This document shows, in pieces, positions 1-7,019 of a stretch of 8,534 nt of DNA (position 1 is its first letter; each line of letters begins with the position of its first letter). Source of the stretch: a bacterium. Its GTDB lineage: Bacteria; Verrucomicrobiota; Verrucomicrobiia; Chthoniobacterales; Terrimicrobiaceae. The notes under the pieces were generated by a model, which saw only the letters and a program-made list of their open reading frames with translations, ran no database searches and was not told where the DNA came from. The DNA is taken from contig RFZT01000094.1 in the NCBI GenBank assembly GCA_009920585.1, positions 1 through 8,534 on the forward strand. Direction: 5' to 3'. Position numbers and translations under genes: made by a program.

Positions 1-122
1 TTGAGGAAATCAAAGCCGAGCCGAAACTTGCGGATATCGCCCTCCTTCGACAATCCCGCCTGAGTGTAATGCCGATTACGAAGGCCGAATTTGATCACAT
101 AATCAAACTCTCCAAAAAATAA
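1..122 (+). CDS. EVE domain-containing protein, C-terminal fragment (5' end outside window)
   Basis: Only the last 39 codons or so are present, read in the frame beginning at base 3 and ending at TAA 120-122. The peptide contains EIKAEPKLADIALLRQSRLS followed by VMPITKAEFDHIIKL and a short Lys-rich end. This matches the characteristic C-terminus of EVE-domain proteins, where an AEIKA-P-L-LxRQSRLSV-P segment forms the last strand and helix. EVE is a PUA-like fold related to YTH; family members are thought to bind modified bases in nucleic acid, and many bacteria carry a short stand-alone cytosolic version of about 150 residues. The stop lies 45 bases before the preferred start of the next gene on the same strand, so co-transcription is possible. 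The family call rests on the tail alone; the N-terminal EVE core is not visible. Confidence 0.75.
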   Translation, partial: EEIKAEPKLADIALLRQSRLSVMPITKAEFDHIIKLSKK

Positions 123-167
123 TGGATTCCTCTCGCGCTCACGCCGACTTAAGTGGAAATTAAAGAT

Positions 168-986
168 ATGTCGGAACCTCATTTTGCCGTTGCTTCCACT
201 TTCTCTCCGCGCTTTGAAGCTGTCATTGCCGAGGCGGATCGTGTGGCGCGGATTTTTGGAGCCAGATTGAGCGTCCTTCACGCCGGTGCTCGGTCTGATG
301 ATAAGGTCACTTGGATTCGTGATGCCTTTATCGGTTTGGGGCGCGAGGAGATCGATATTTACTGGTGTGACGGAGATAAGCCCGCGACCGCATTGATGGA
401 TGCTACTGTGAGCGAGTTTTTTGATTTGCTCATTGTCGGGGCCATGCCGGGCTCGAGTGAAACCCGGAATTTCACGGGAGGAATTGTGCGCGAGTTGTTC
501 ACCCGCACCCCTTGCGATCTGCTTCTGATTCCGAATCCCCAGGATGAACCGATCGAGAATGTGACCGCTTGCCTGCTTGTCGAAGCTCATTCCCCGCGGT
601 GGCGTTCGGCCATTCCCGCTCTTCGGTCACTCAAGCCCTCATCGATTTCTATACTTGCTGCGGATAGTCCTTTTGCTCAAGCCCGCCGCGCATTTTCGAG
701 TTCGGCCGAGCAAGAATGCCCGCTTGAGGAAATGCGGGAAGTCCTCAGTGAGATCACCCCTGAGATCGACTTACGCCGCGTGCAGTCGAATACCGGATTT
801 ATTCTCTGCGATATTATTCAGGATGCCGTGCCGGATTTCATAATGGTGGAGTCCGAATGGAAAAATGGCCAACGTGTTCTGCCTCCCTATCTGGGATGGT
901 TGGAGCAAGTCATACCTAGTCGATTGTTTGTATTCGGAAAGTCTCCTAGCGAGGTCTCGCTTATAGAGACGACACAACAAAAGTAA
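168..986 (+). CDS. tandem universal stress protein (UspA-like), second domain degenerate
   Basis: A soluble protein of about 272 residues. I prefer ATG 168; an in-frame GTG at 153 directly follows a stop codon and would add five residues. Neither has a clear ribosome binding site. The N-terminal half (about residues 1-125) reads as a Usp alpha/beta domain: an opening strand, a helix EAVIAEADRVARIFGARLSV, then DLLIVGAMPG and TGGIVRELFTRTPCDLLLIPN. This is the usual strand, glycine loop, helix, 'hapCpvLvv' ending. The glycine motif is altered from the ATP-binding Gx2Gx9G(S/T) form to Gx3Gx8GG. The C-terminal half (about 130-265) repeats the layout, with DFIMVESEW and WLEQVIPSRLFVFGKSP at the equivalent end, but has lost the glycine loop. 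Two Usp domains in one chain are common. ATP binding is doubtful for domain 1 and unlikely for domain 2. It sits 69 bases before recD2 on the same strand. Confidence 0.7.
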   Translation: MSEPHFAVASTFSPRFEAVIAEADRVARIFGARLSVLHAGARSDDKVTWIRDAFIGLGREEIDIYWCDGDKPATALMDATVSEFFDLLIVGAMPGSSETRNFTGGIVRELFTRTPCDLLLIPNPQDEPIENVTACLLVEAHSPRWRSAIPALRSLKPSSISILAADSPFAQARRAFSSSAEQECPLEEMREVLSEITPEIDLRRVQSNTGFILCDIIQDAVPDFIMVESEWKNGQRVLPPYLGWLEQVIPSRLFVFGKSPSEVSLIETTQQK

Positions 987-1055
987 GTCCGTTGGTTGTC
1001 GATTGCGAGCGAGTCCCAGCGATACACGAGCGCGTTTTACTTTTCCTCACTTTTT

Positions 1056-3197
1056 ATGACTGTATCCGGCCTCATCGAGCGAGTCACCTATCACAATGAG
1101 GAGACTGGCTATTGCGTGCTTCGGGTGAAGGCAAAGGATCATCGTGATCTGGTGACCGTGGTTGGCAGTGTCCCATCGGTCAATGCCGGTGAGTGGATCA
1201 CGGTTGATGGGGCCTGGGTGCAGGATAGGGATCATGGTATGCAACTCAAAGCCGAGTTCATCCAGTGCAGTGAGCCATCGTCTGACGAGGGGATTGAGAA
1301 ATACTTGGGGAGTGGCCTTATCAAGGGCATCGGTCCGGTTTATGCGAAGAAGCTTGTGGGTAAGTTCGGTGGAGAAGTATTCAAGATCATTGATCAATAT
1401 TCCGCCCGCTTGGAGGAAGTGCGAGGCATTGGCCGTGAACGCCGCAAGCTCATCAAATCTGCTTGGGCAGAGCAAAAGATCGTTCGTGAGATCATGGTCT
1501 TTCTTCACTCGAATGGCGTTAGCACGAGTCGGGCGGTCAGGATTTACAAGACCTATGGCGATGAGTCGGTGGATAAAGTGCGGGCCAATCCCTATCTGCT
1601 CGCCCGCGATATCTCAGGCATCGGATTTAAAACCGCAGATACCATCGCTGCGAAGATCGGCATCCCAGCGGATTCCATCATGCGTGCTAGCGCCGGAATC
1701 CTCCACACGCTGCTCGAGGCCCAGAATCAGGGGCACTGCGCTTTACCCCGTGAGTTGCTTTTGTCCAATGCGCGTCAACTTCTCGAAATGGACGAAGGTC
1801 TTCTCCATCGCGCATTGAAGGTCATGCTGGAAGAAGGCGATGTCGTCGAAGATCCCGTTACGGAACAGGATCTCATCTACCTGCCTCCCATGCGACAGGC
1901 GGAACACTCAATTGCCTCAGTGATGTCTGCGCTTTCTCGTAAAGCATCCACTTATCCGTCCATTGACACAGAAAAAGCACTAACGTGGCTGCAACAAAAA
2001 GTGGGTCGCCAGCTTGCTCCATCACAATCTGAGGCTCTCTTGCGAGCCCTTGCCTCGCGCGTCATTATAATAACAGGAGGCCCCGGTGTGGGAAAAACCA
2101 CGCTCATGCACTCCATCTTGAGCGTTCTTCTGGCCAAAAAAGTGAAATGCCTCCTGTGTGCTCCCACCGGTCGTGCTGCGAAGCGTCTGAGTGAAAGCAC
2201 GGGGGTCGAAGCGAAGACGATTCATCGCCTGCTCGAGTATCAGGGTGGTCGCTTCACTAAAAATTCCTCTCATCCTCTCGACTGCGATCTCCTTGTCGCA
2301 GATGAATCCTCGATGGTGGACGCGCCACTCATGGCCAAGCTCCTTCAAGCACTCCCGGAGCGCGCCCACCTGATAATGGTTGGCGATGTGGACCAACTCC
2401 CCAGCGTTGGGGCTGGCAGAGTGCTCGGAGATTTAATCGAGAGCCGCGTCGTGCCGGTCGTTCGCCTCACCGAGATTTTCCGTCAGTCCGCGTCCAGTCG
2501 TATCATTGTCAATGCCCACCGCATCAATAATGGGGAAATGCCGGAAACGGTCGCGGATTCGGATTTTTTCTTTATTGAGCGTGAGGAACCTGAGGAAATT
2601 CCGCCCACCTTGCTTGATGTGGTAGCCGCCCGTCTTCCCCGCAAGCTGTGCATTGATGCCATTCGCGATATCCAAGTCCTTTGCCCTATGAACAGGGGGT
2701 CCTTGGGTGCCATACAAATGAACAAACATCTTCAGGAACGCTTGAATCCCGCCCGGAGTGGGGAACCCGAGGTGGAGAAATTCGGTTGGCACTTTCGCCC
2801 CCGCGACAAGGTTATTCAGACGCGGAATAACTACGATAAGGAAGTCTTCAATGGTGACATCGGTTTTGTGGAAGCCATCGATGTGATGGAACGCGAAATT
2901 CGCATCTCCTTCGACGGGCGTTGTGTTGTTTACGATTTTAATGAACTCGATGAGGTCTCGCTCGCCTATGCGATCACGATCCACAAGAGCCAGGGATCGG
3001 AGTTTCCCGTAGTGGTAATGCCTCTCGCGATGCAGCAGTACCTCCTTCTTCAGCGCAATCTCATCTACACGGGCGTCACCCGGGGAAAGTCCATGGTCGT
3101 CCTCATTGGGCAAAAAAAAGCACTCGAAACGGCTGTTCGCAACAGGAAGTCAGTTCAGCGATTTTCGGCTCTGGTCCAGCGGTTGAGTTCTTTCTAG
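1056..3197 (+). CDS. recD2: RecD2-family ATP-dependent 5'-3' DNA helicase
   Basis: SF1B helicase of 713 residues, the usual RecD2 length. I chose ATG 1056 because it gives the family-typical opening MTVSGLIERVTYHNEETGY; an in-frame TTG at 996 would only add an atypical 20-residue lead. Order of parts (numbering from ATG 1056): OB-like N-terminal domain (about 1-75); helix-hairpin-helix repeats around GLIKGIGPVYAKKLV, VRGIGRERRKLI and ISGIGFKTAD (about 85-200); Walker A GGPGVGKTT at 341; motif II DESSMVD at 416; motif III GDVDQLPSVGAG at 443; motif IV EIFRQ at 473; motif V TIHKSQGSEF at 641; motif VI YTGVTRGK at 671. All catalytic residues are present. RecD2 proteins act without RecB and RecC, and neither is visible here; known roles are in repair and replication-fork maintenance. 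No Shine-Dalgarno is visible; the upstream sequence is pyrimidine-rich. Confidence 0.95.
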   Translation: MTVSGLIERVTYHNEETGYCVLRVKAKDHRDLVTVVGSVPSVNAGEWITVDGAWVQDRDHGMQLKAEFIQCSEPSSDEGIEKYLGSGLIKGIGPVYAKKLVGKFGGEVFKIIDQYSARLEEVRGIGRERRKLIKSAWAEQKIVREIMVFLHSNGVSTSRAVRIYKTYGDESVDKVRANPYLLARDISGIGFKTADTIAAKIGIPADSIMRASAGILHTLLEAQNQGHCALPRELLLSNARQLLEMDEGLLHRALKVMLEEGDVVEDPVTEQDLIYLPPMRQAEHSIASVMSALSRKASTYPSIDTEKALTWLQQKVGRQLAPSQSEALLRALASRVIIITGGPGVGKTTLMHSILSVLLAKKVKCLLCAPTGRAAKRLSESTGVEAKTIHRLLEYQGGRFTKNSSHPLDCDLLVADESSMVDAPLMAKLLQALPERAHLIMVGDVDQLPSVGAGRVLGDLIESRVVPVVRLTEIFRQSASSRIIVNAHRINNGEMPETVADSDFFFIEREEPEEIPPTLLDVVAARLPRKLCIDAIRDIQVLCPMNRGSLGAIQMNKHLQERLNPARSGEPEVEKFGWHFRPRDKVIQTRNNYDKEVFNGDIGFVEAIDVMEREIRISFDGRCVVYDFNELDEVSLAYAITIHKSQGSEFPVVVMPLAMQQYLLLQRNLIYTGVTRGKSMVVLIGQKKALETAVRNRKSVQRFSALVQRLSSF

Positions 3198-3267
3198 TAA
3201 AATCACCGCCGCGATCTGTTGCTTTACTTTATCGACAGATTGCCCCGCCTATGGAATGGGGTAGGGG

Positions 3268-4059
3268 ATGCCTATCGACGCGATTCTTTTTGATTTGGAT
3301 GACACCCTCATTGTGGATGAGGCTGTCTCCAAGGAAGCACTCCAATCCACAGCCCAACTTGCAGCGAAACTCGCCGGTACTGAGAACGCGACTTTCCTTA
3401 GCGACTGTAAGCGTTTCGGATTCTCATTATGGAAAGAGGGTCCGTGCTACGATTATGTCCGATCCATCGGCATCAGTTACCATGAGTGTCTGTGGGGGAA
3501 ATTTGAAGGAGATAAGCCTGAATTGGTGAAGCTTCGTGAATGGGCGCATCCATATCGAGTGAGTGTTTTCAGTGCTGTGCTTCGGGCACAGAATATCACC
3601 GATGACGATACGGCTGAAAAACTCGCAGACCATTTCAGCCAGTCCCGCCGCAAGCTACAGCGTCTCATGCCGGATGCGGTGGAAACTCTCACGCGCCTTA
3701 AGGCCACGCATAAGATTGCGCTCCTCACCAACGGGGCGCCGGACCTTCAAGGTGAAAAAATCGCCGCCTCGGGGTTGGCCGGTTTTTTTGATGCGATCGC
3801 CATTTCCGGGGTTCATGGCATCGGTAAACCTCGAGCAGAAATTTTCCATCTGCTCCTGAACGAGCTCCAGGTAACGCCAGATCGTGCCGTGATGGTTGGT
3901 AATAGCTTGGAGCGCGATATCGCCGGCGCTCTCAACGCGAAACTCGCCGCTGCGATTTGGATTCAAGTCCCGGGCTCAGAGGAACTCGCCGATGTGAAGC
4001 CTCACCACGTTATCCGTGGCCTGCACGAGATTCCGGCCATTGTGTCTGCTCTGGCCTGA
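3268..4059 (+). CDS. HAD-superfamily phosphohydrolase (subfamily IA type)
   Basis: A 263-residue cytosolic hydrolase with all four HAD motifs. Motif I is ILFDLDDTL, with nucleophile Asp9 and acid/base Asp11. Motif II is ALLTNGAPD (Thr154). Motif III is the lysine in GIGKPRAEIF (Lys187). Motif IV is VMVGNSLERDIAGA (Asp217, Mg2+ binding; the first acidic position is Asn212, a variation seen in many HADs). Between motifs I and II lies a helical cap of about 115 residues (about 18-135), which fits a type C1 cap and therefore subfamily IA. Such enzymes dephosphorylate small phosphometabolites, but the substrate cannot be read from sequence; phosphoglycolate, nucleotide and acylneuraminate phosphate phosphatases all share this layout. 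ATG 3268 is the first start after an in-frame stop at 3262-3264. G-rich sequence lies directly before it. It converges on the next gene with a 15-base gap. Confidence 0.88.
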   Translation: MPIDAILFDLDDTLIVDEAVSKEALQSTAQLAAKLAGTENATFLSDCKRFGFSLWKEGPCYDYVRSIGISYHECLWGKFEGDKPELVKLREWAHPYRVSVFSAVLRAQNITDDDTAEKLADHFSQSRRKLQRLMPDAVETLTRLKATHKIALLTNGAPDLQGEKIAASGLAGFFDAIAISGVHGIGKPRAEIFHLLLNELQVTPDRAVMVGNSLERDIAGALNAKLAAAIWIQVPGSEELADVKPHHVIRGLHEIPAIVSALA

Positions 4060-4074
4060 TCAAGAGCTCTCAGT

Positions 4075-4857
4075 CTAGACTTGGCGAGAGGGGAGATGCT
4101 CGATGCAGTATTCCTTCCCGTCAGCAGTGACCCGGAATTCCGCGTCTGGATTTTTCTGCTCGGTGGCTCCGCAGGTTTCGCAGTGGTGCAGCGGTTCCGT
4201 TGTTGAGATCGAGGCCTTTTTGAACTTGGCTTGGCGATTCGTATTTTTTCTGCCCGCTATGCGATCGCGGAGGAATCCCGGACCGAAGAAAAGCAGGTAA
4301 TTTCCAAGGCACATCACCACCATCATCTTGAGGGGTAGCACGCCGAATACCAAATAGCCGAGAGGGCCGATGAGGCTAAAGATGGCCACCCATTTGATCT
4401 TGACCGGCAGGATGAGAAAAAGGGAAATCTCAAAGTCCGGCATCAATGTTGCCACTGCTAGGAAGAGCGACAAATTCAGAAAAAAATTGCCGCCCGATGC
4501 CCCAAAGAAGAATGCCGAAGCAATACAGAGCGCCATGCCGCTGAAGTAATACAAGTTCAGTCGGAATGTTCCCCATGCCTCCTCCAGCATGTCACCGATC
4601 CACCACGTGAACATGAGGTAGAAAATGATCCAAAACATCCCGGTCGTTTCGGGGATGAAAATCCACGAAACGAGGCGCCAGATCTCACCTTTTAGGACGG
4701 CCGAGTGGTCTAATTTTAAAGCTTCCACGTAAGCGGGGTTGATCGTGAGCAGAATGAAGACAAGCGCATTCATCGCTACGACATATCTGACCAGACCTTG
4801 GATGGCGTATGGTCCAAGCCATTTTTCCAATCGATTAATCATTGTCATTTGGCGCAT
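4075..4857 (-). CDS. rhomboid-like integral membrane protein with C-terminal Cys/His site; probable pseudoprotease
   Basis: 260 residues if started at the first ATG. The start region has three in-frame ATG codons (residues 1, 4, 6), so 4857, 4848 and 4842 are all possible. Six hydrophobic segments are visible (about 20-40, 70-90, 98-118, 121-140, 145-164, 172-192). Rhomboid features are GEIWRLVSWIF (57-67) in the first loop, GDMLEEAWG at the end of TM2, and GASGG (119-123) at the start of TM4, where the catalytic GxSG serine normally lies. The catalytic TM6 histidine is missing: the only histidines are H51, H224, H225 and H254, all outside the membrane. Proteolysis is therefore unlikely, and the protein may be a pseudoprotease of the rhomboid/derlin superfamily. 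The cytosolic tail holds HHCETC (224-229) and YCIEH (250-254), a possible Zn2+ site using C226, C229, C251 and H254. The gene overlaps the upstream pseudouridine synthase gene by 8-23 bases, suggesting translational coupling. Confidence 0.72.
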   Translation of the reverse strand: MRQMTMINRLEKWLGPYAIQGLVRYVVAMNALVFILLTINPAYVEALKLDHSAVLKGEIWRLVSWIFIPETTGMFWIIFYLMFTWWIGDMLEEAWGTFRLNLYYFSGMALCIASAFFFGASGGNFFLNLSLFLAVATLMPDFEISLFLILPVKIKWVAIFSLIGPLGYLVFGVLPLKMMVVMCLGNYLLFFGPGFLRDRIAGRKNTNRQAKFKKASISTTEPLHHCETCGATEQKNPDAEFRVTADGKEYCIEHLPSRQV

Positions 4858-5800
4858 GCTGAGCGGTCAGTTTTTTCGTCAGAGTGGCATCATAATTCAA
4901 GGCGGCTTCTTTTGCCCAAGCTGGAAAATCCTCGGCGACTGGTGCCGTGAACGAGACTCTCTCTCCGCTCTCGGGGTGAGTGAGGGTGAGCTTCCAGGCA
5001 TGAAGGAAGTGGCGCTCATGAGATCCTCGGCGTCCATAGACGGGATCGCCCGTCACAGGTTGCCCAAGGTGTTTGAGGTGCACTCGGATCTGGTGGGTGC
5101 GCCCCGTGCGTGGACGGCATTCGACCAGAGCCTTGCTCTCATTGGAGGCAAGGACACGGTAGTGGGTGAGAGCTTCACGGCCACGCTCATCAACGGCCAT
5201 TTTCTGGCGGTGGACCTTGTGGCGACCGATAGCGGCATCGATTTTGCCATGGGGCATGCGTGGAGTGCCGTCGACAAGTGCGAGATAGGCTTTTTCCACA
5301 CCGCGCGAAGCGAATTCGTCGGCGATTAATCGATGAGCCTTCTCTGTCTTGGCTATAACGAGGCAACCGGATGTCTCTTTATCAAGTCGGTGGACGATCC
5401 CTGGGCGCTCGACTCCGCCGACGACAGCGATGCCCTCGCAATGGTGAAGGACCGCATTGGCGACTGTTCCTTCATGATTTCCGGCGCCTGGATGGACGAC
5501 CAACCCTGGAGGCTTATTGATCACAAGAATCGACTCATCTTCAAACAGGATATCAAGAGCGATATCTTGAGCCAAAAGGGGTGATGGTTCGACTGCGGTC
5601 GGTGCGATCAGGGCCACTTCATCGCCTGATCGCAGGGGCTGTGAAGGTTTGGCGGCCGCTCCATTAACCAAAACATGCTTTTCGCGAATAAAATCCTGCA
5701 AGCGTACACGAGAAAAATCGGAACACATCCGACCAAGAAAGCGATCCAGTCTCTCGTCGGCATCCTCGAGCCCGACAGCAAATTTGACTATTGTATCCAT
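4835..5800 (-). CDS. rluD: RluA/RluD-family 23S rRNA pseudouridine synthase
   Basis: 321 residues, normal for RluD-type enzymes. An N-terminal S4 RNA-binding domain (about 14-75) starts at DERLDRFLGRM and includes the typical VLVNG. The catalytic domain follows: ILFEDESILVINKPPGLVVHP (85-104, motif I region), HRLDKETSG (137-145) with the catalytic aspartate Asp140, and RTGRTHQIRVHL (231-242). The fold isomerises specific uridines to pseudouridine. An S4 plus HRLDKETSG layout is typical of RluD (23S positions 1911/1915/1917 in E. coli), but RluC-type specificity cannot be excluded from sequence alone. ATG 5800 starts directly on the S4 domain, with no recognisable Shine-Dalgarno. It is transcribed away from the kinase gene, and its stop TAA (4835-4837) lies inside the start region of the rhomboid-like gene, so the two probably form an operon. 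Confidence 0.92.
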   Translation of the reverse strand: MDTIVKFAVGLEDADERLDRFLGRMCSDFSRVRLQDFIREKHVLVNGAAAKPSQPLRSGDEVALIAPTAVEPSPLLAQDIALDILFEDESILVINKPPGLVVHPGAGNHEGTVANAVLHHCEGIAVVGGVERPGIVHRLDKETSGCLVIAKTEKAHRLIADEFASRGVEKAYLALVDGTPRMPHGKIDAAIGRHKVHRQKMAVDERGREALTHYRVLASNESKALVECRPRTGRTHQIRVHLKHLGQPVTGDPVYGRRGSHERHFLHAWKLTLTHPESGERVSFTAPVAEDFPAWAKEAALNYDATLTKKLTAQHAPNDND

Positions 5801-5912
5801 AAATTGATTTGAATTGCACAGACTGGCGCATACAGATTATCTACCACTTATTCACCTTACTCACCCATATGGGCTGGGTAAATACTTCTCCCAAAAATAG
5901 CGGACCCTAAAT
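5801..5912. promoter_or_regulatory. divergent intergenic region with palindrome (promoters for rluD-like and kinase genes)
   Basis: A 112-base AT-rich gap between divergent genes must hold promoter activity for both sides unless they are read from further away. It contains a perfect 10-bp palindrome CCCATATGGG (5864-5873), nested with the inverted pair ACCCA/TGGGT (5863-5867 and 5875-5879, 7-base spacer). On the minus strand GATAAT (5841-5836) is a fair -10 box 35 bases from the pseudouridine synthase start, but the -35 position (GTGAGT) is poor. On the plus strand only weak boxes are seen. The palindrome could be an operator, but no regulator can be named. Confidence 0.4.
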
Positions 5913-7019
5913 GTGACACCTGACGATTCGTCTTATTCTGATCTACTCGTAGAATCCTGTCCGTCTTGTCAATCTTCTATCAATGTAACGGGAATTCCTC
6001 CCTGCACCGATGTGTGTTGTCCGGAGTGTGGGCAATCTTTCAAAGCCAGATCGCTCTTTAATCATTTCCGCGTTCTCGCGCTTCTCGGACAAGGTGGCAT
6101 GGGCACCGTTTACTCCGCCGTCGATATCAATCTGGATCGGCCCGTTGCTCTCAAAGCCTTAAAAATCTCACTTCACGATAACCCTGTTGAATGCGAGAAT
6201 CTCTCCCGAGAAGCTCGCACTACCGCCCTCATCAACCATCCGCATGTGGTGAAGGTTTTCGATTTCGGTCAGGCCCAAGGGCAATTTTACCTCGCAATGG
6301 AGTTAATAAGCGGTGGATCTTTAGACGACCTCATCCAGGAAAGAAAAACAGTGTCGGAGGTCATGGTGCTGAAGTTGGGTATCCAGATCGCTCAAGGCCT
6401 CGATGCCGCTCTTGAAAAAGGTCTCATTCACCGCGATATCAAGCCGGCGAATATTTTGTGTTCTGATTCGCAGACATTCAAGTTGGTGGATTTTGGTCTC
6501 GCCACGGCCATGAACGACTCACCGGTTTCTTGCGACGAAATCTGGGGAACGCCCTACTACATCGCGCCAGAGAAACTTGATGAAAAGCCGGAGGATTACC
6601 GAAGTGATATCTACAGCTTGGGTGGCACGCTCTTTCACGCCCTGGCAGGTCGCCCTCCTTATGATGCCAAGAGTCCCTCGCTGGTCGCCCTCAAGCAGCT
6701 CAAAAGCCGCCCCGTGAGTCTTCAAAGCTTTGCGCCCTCAGTTTCCAACGAGACCGCCTATGTCATCAACCGAATGATGGCAAAGCTCCCAGATAAACGC
6801 TACGCATCCTACCCTGAATTGATTGAGCACCTCACCTTTGCTCTCGAAAAAGCCATTCAGCGCGAGTCATCTCCGCAGGTCAAAAAAGAAATCCCACTCT
6901 TGAAAGAAAAGACCAGCCTCGATTGGATCTCGGTTTTGTTTCCTGCTCTTGTCATTCTCGGTATCCTTGCATTCGGCTACATTTATTTTTTTACACGACT
7001 GCTCGAGGTCAAAAACTAA
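5913..7019 (+). CDS. membrane-anchored Hanks-type Ser/Thr protein kinase with N-terminal zinc ribbon
   Basis: 368 residues. GTG 5913 is the only sensible start: an in-frame stop lies at 5898-5900 and the overlapping ATG at 5911 is followed at once by TGA. Residues 16-39 hold CPSC...CPEC (C16, C19, C36, C39), a zinc-ribbon-like module. The kinase domain (about 52-310) is complete: glycine loop LGQGGMGTVY (58-67), ATP-anchoring Lys81 in VALK, Glu100 of helix C, catalytic loop HRDIKPAN (Asp175), Mg-binding DFG (193-195), activation-loop end GTPYYIAPE. It should phosphorylate protein Ser/Thr in the cytoplasm. A juxtamembrane charged segment (about 316-336) leads to one transmembrane helix (about 338-361) that ends only about 7 residues before the C-terminus, so there is no extracytoplasmic sensor such as PASTA. 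Partners are unknown, and no phosphatase or FHA gene is adjacent. Its stop overlaps that of the opposite gene by two bases. Confidence 0.93.
   Translation: MTPDDSSYSDLLVESCPSCQSSINVTGIPPCTDVCCPECGQSFKARSLFNHFRVLALLGQGGMGTVYSAVDINLDRPVALKALKISLHDNPVECENLSREARTTALINHPHVVKVFDFGQAQGQFYLAMELISGGSLDDLIQERKTVSEVMVLKLGIQIAQGLDAALEKGLIHRDIKPANILCSDSQTFKLVDFGLATAMNDSPVSCDEIWGTPYYIAPEKLDEKPEDYRSDIYSLGGTLFHALAGRPPYDAKSPSLVALKQLKSRPVSLQSFAPSVSNETAYVINRMMAKLPDKRYASYPELIEHLTFALEKAIQRESSPQVKKEIPLLKEKTSLDWISVLFPALVILGILAFGYIYFFTRLLEVKN

Noticed and set aside
996..1055. TTG start giving a 20-residue N-terminal extension of RecD2
   Set aside because: The extension is not family-like, and ATG 1056 begins exactly where RecD2 proteins normally start.
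1047..1508. 153-codon minus-strand frame over the recD2 start
   Set aside because: Shadow of the conserved N-terminal RecD2 sequence; no start context and no recognisable product.
2433..3113. 226-codon open frame on the minus strand inside recD2
   Set aside because: It is antisense to the conserved helicase motifs; the translation has no recognisable domain, and its openness is explained by the codon bias of the real gene.
3198..3267. Promoter between recD2 and the HAD gene
   Set aside because: TTGCTT at 3219 and TATGGA at 3250 are 25 bases apart, too far for a sigma-70 promoter; nothing better was found.
4005..4019. Hairpin CCACG-N5-CGTGG near the end of the HAD gene
   Set aside because: It lies inside coding sequence with no T run after it; not a credible terminator for the convergent pair.
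4739..5329. 196-codon plus-strand frame across the pseudouridine synthase and rhomboid-like genes
   Set aside because: Antisense to the HRLDKETSG and RTGRTHQIR catalytic regions and spans the junction of two real genes.
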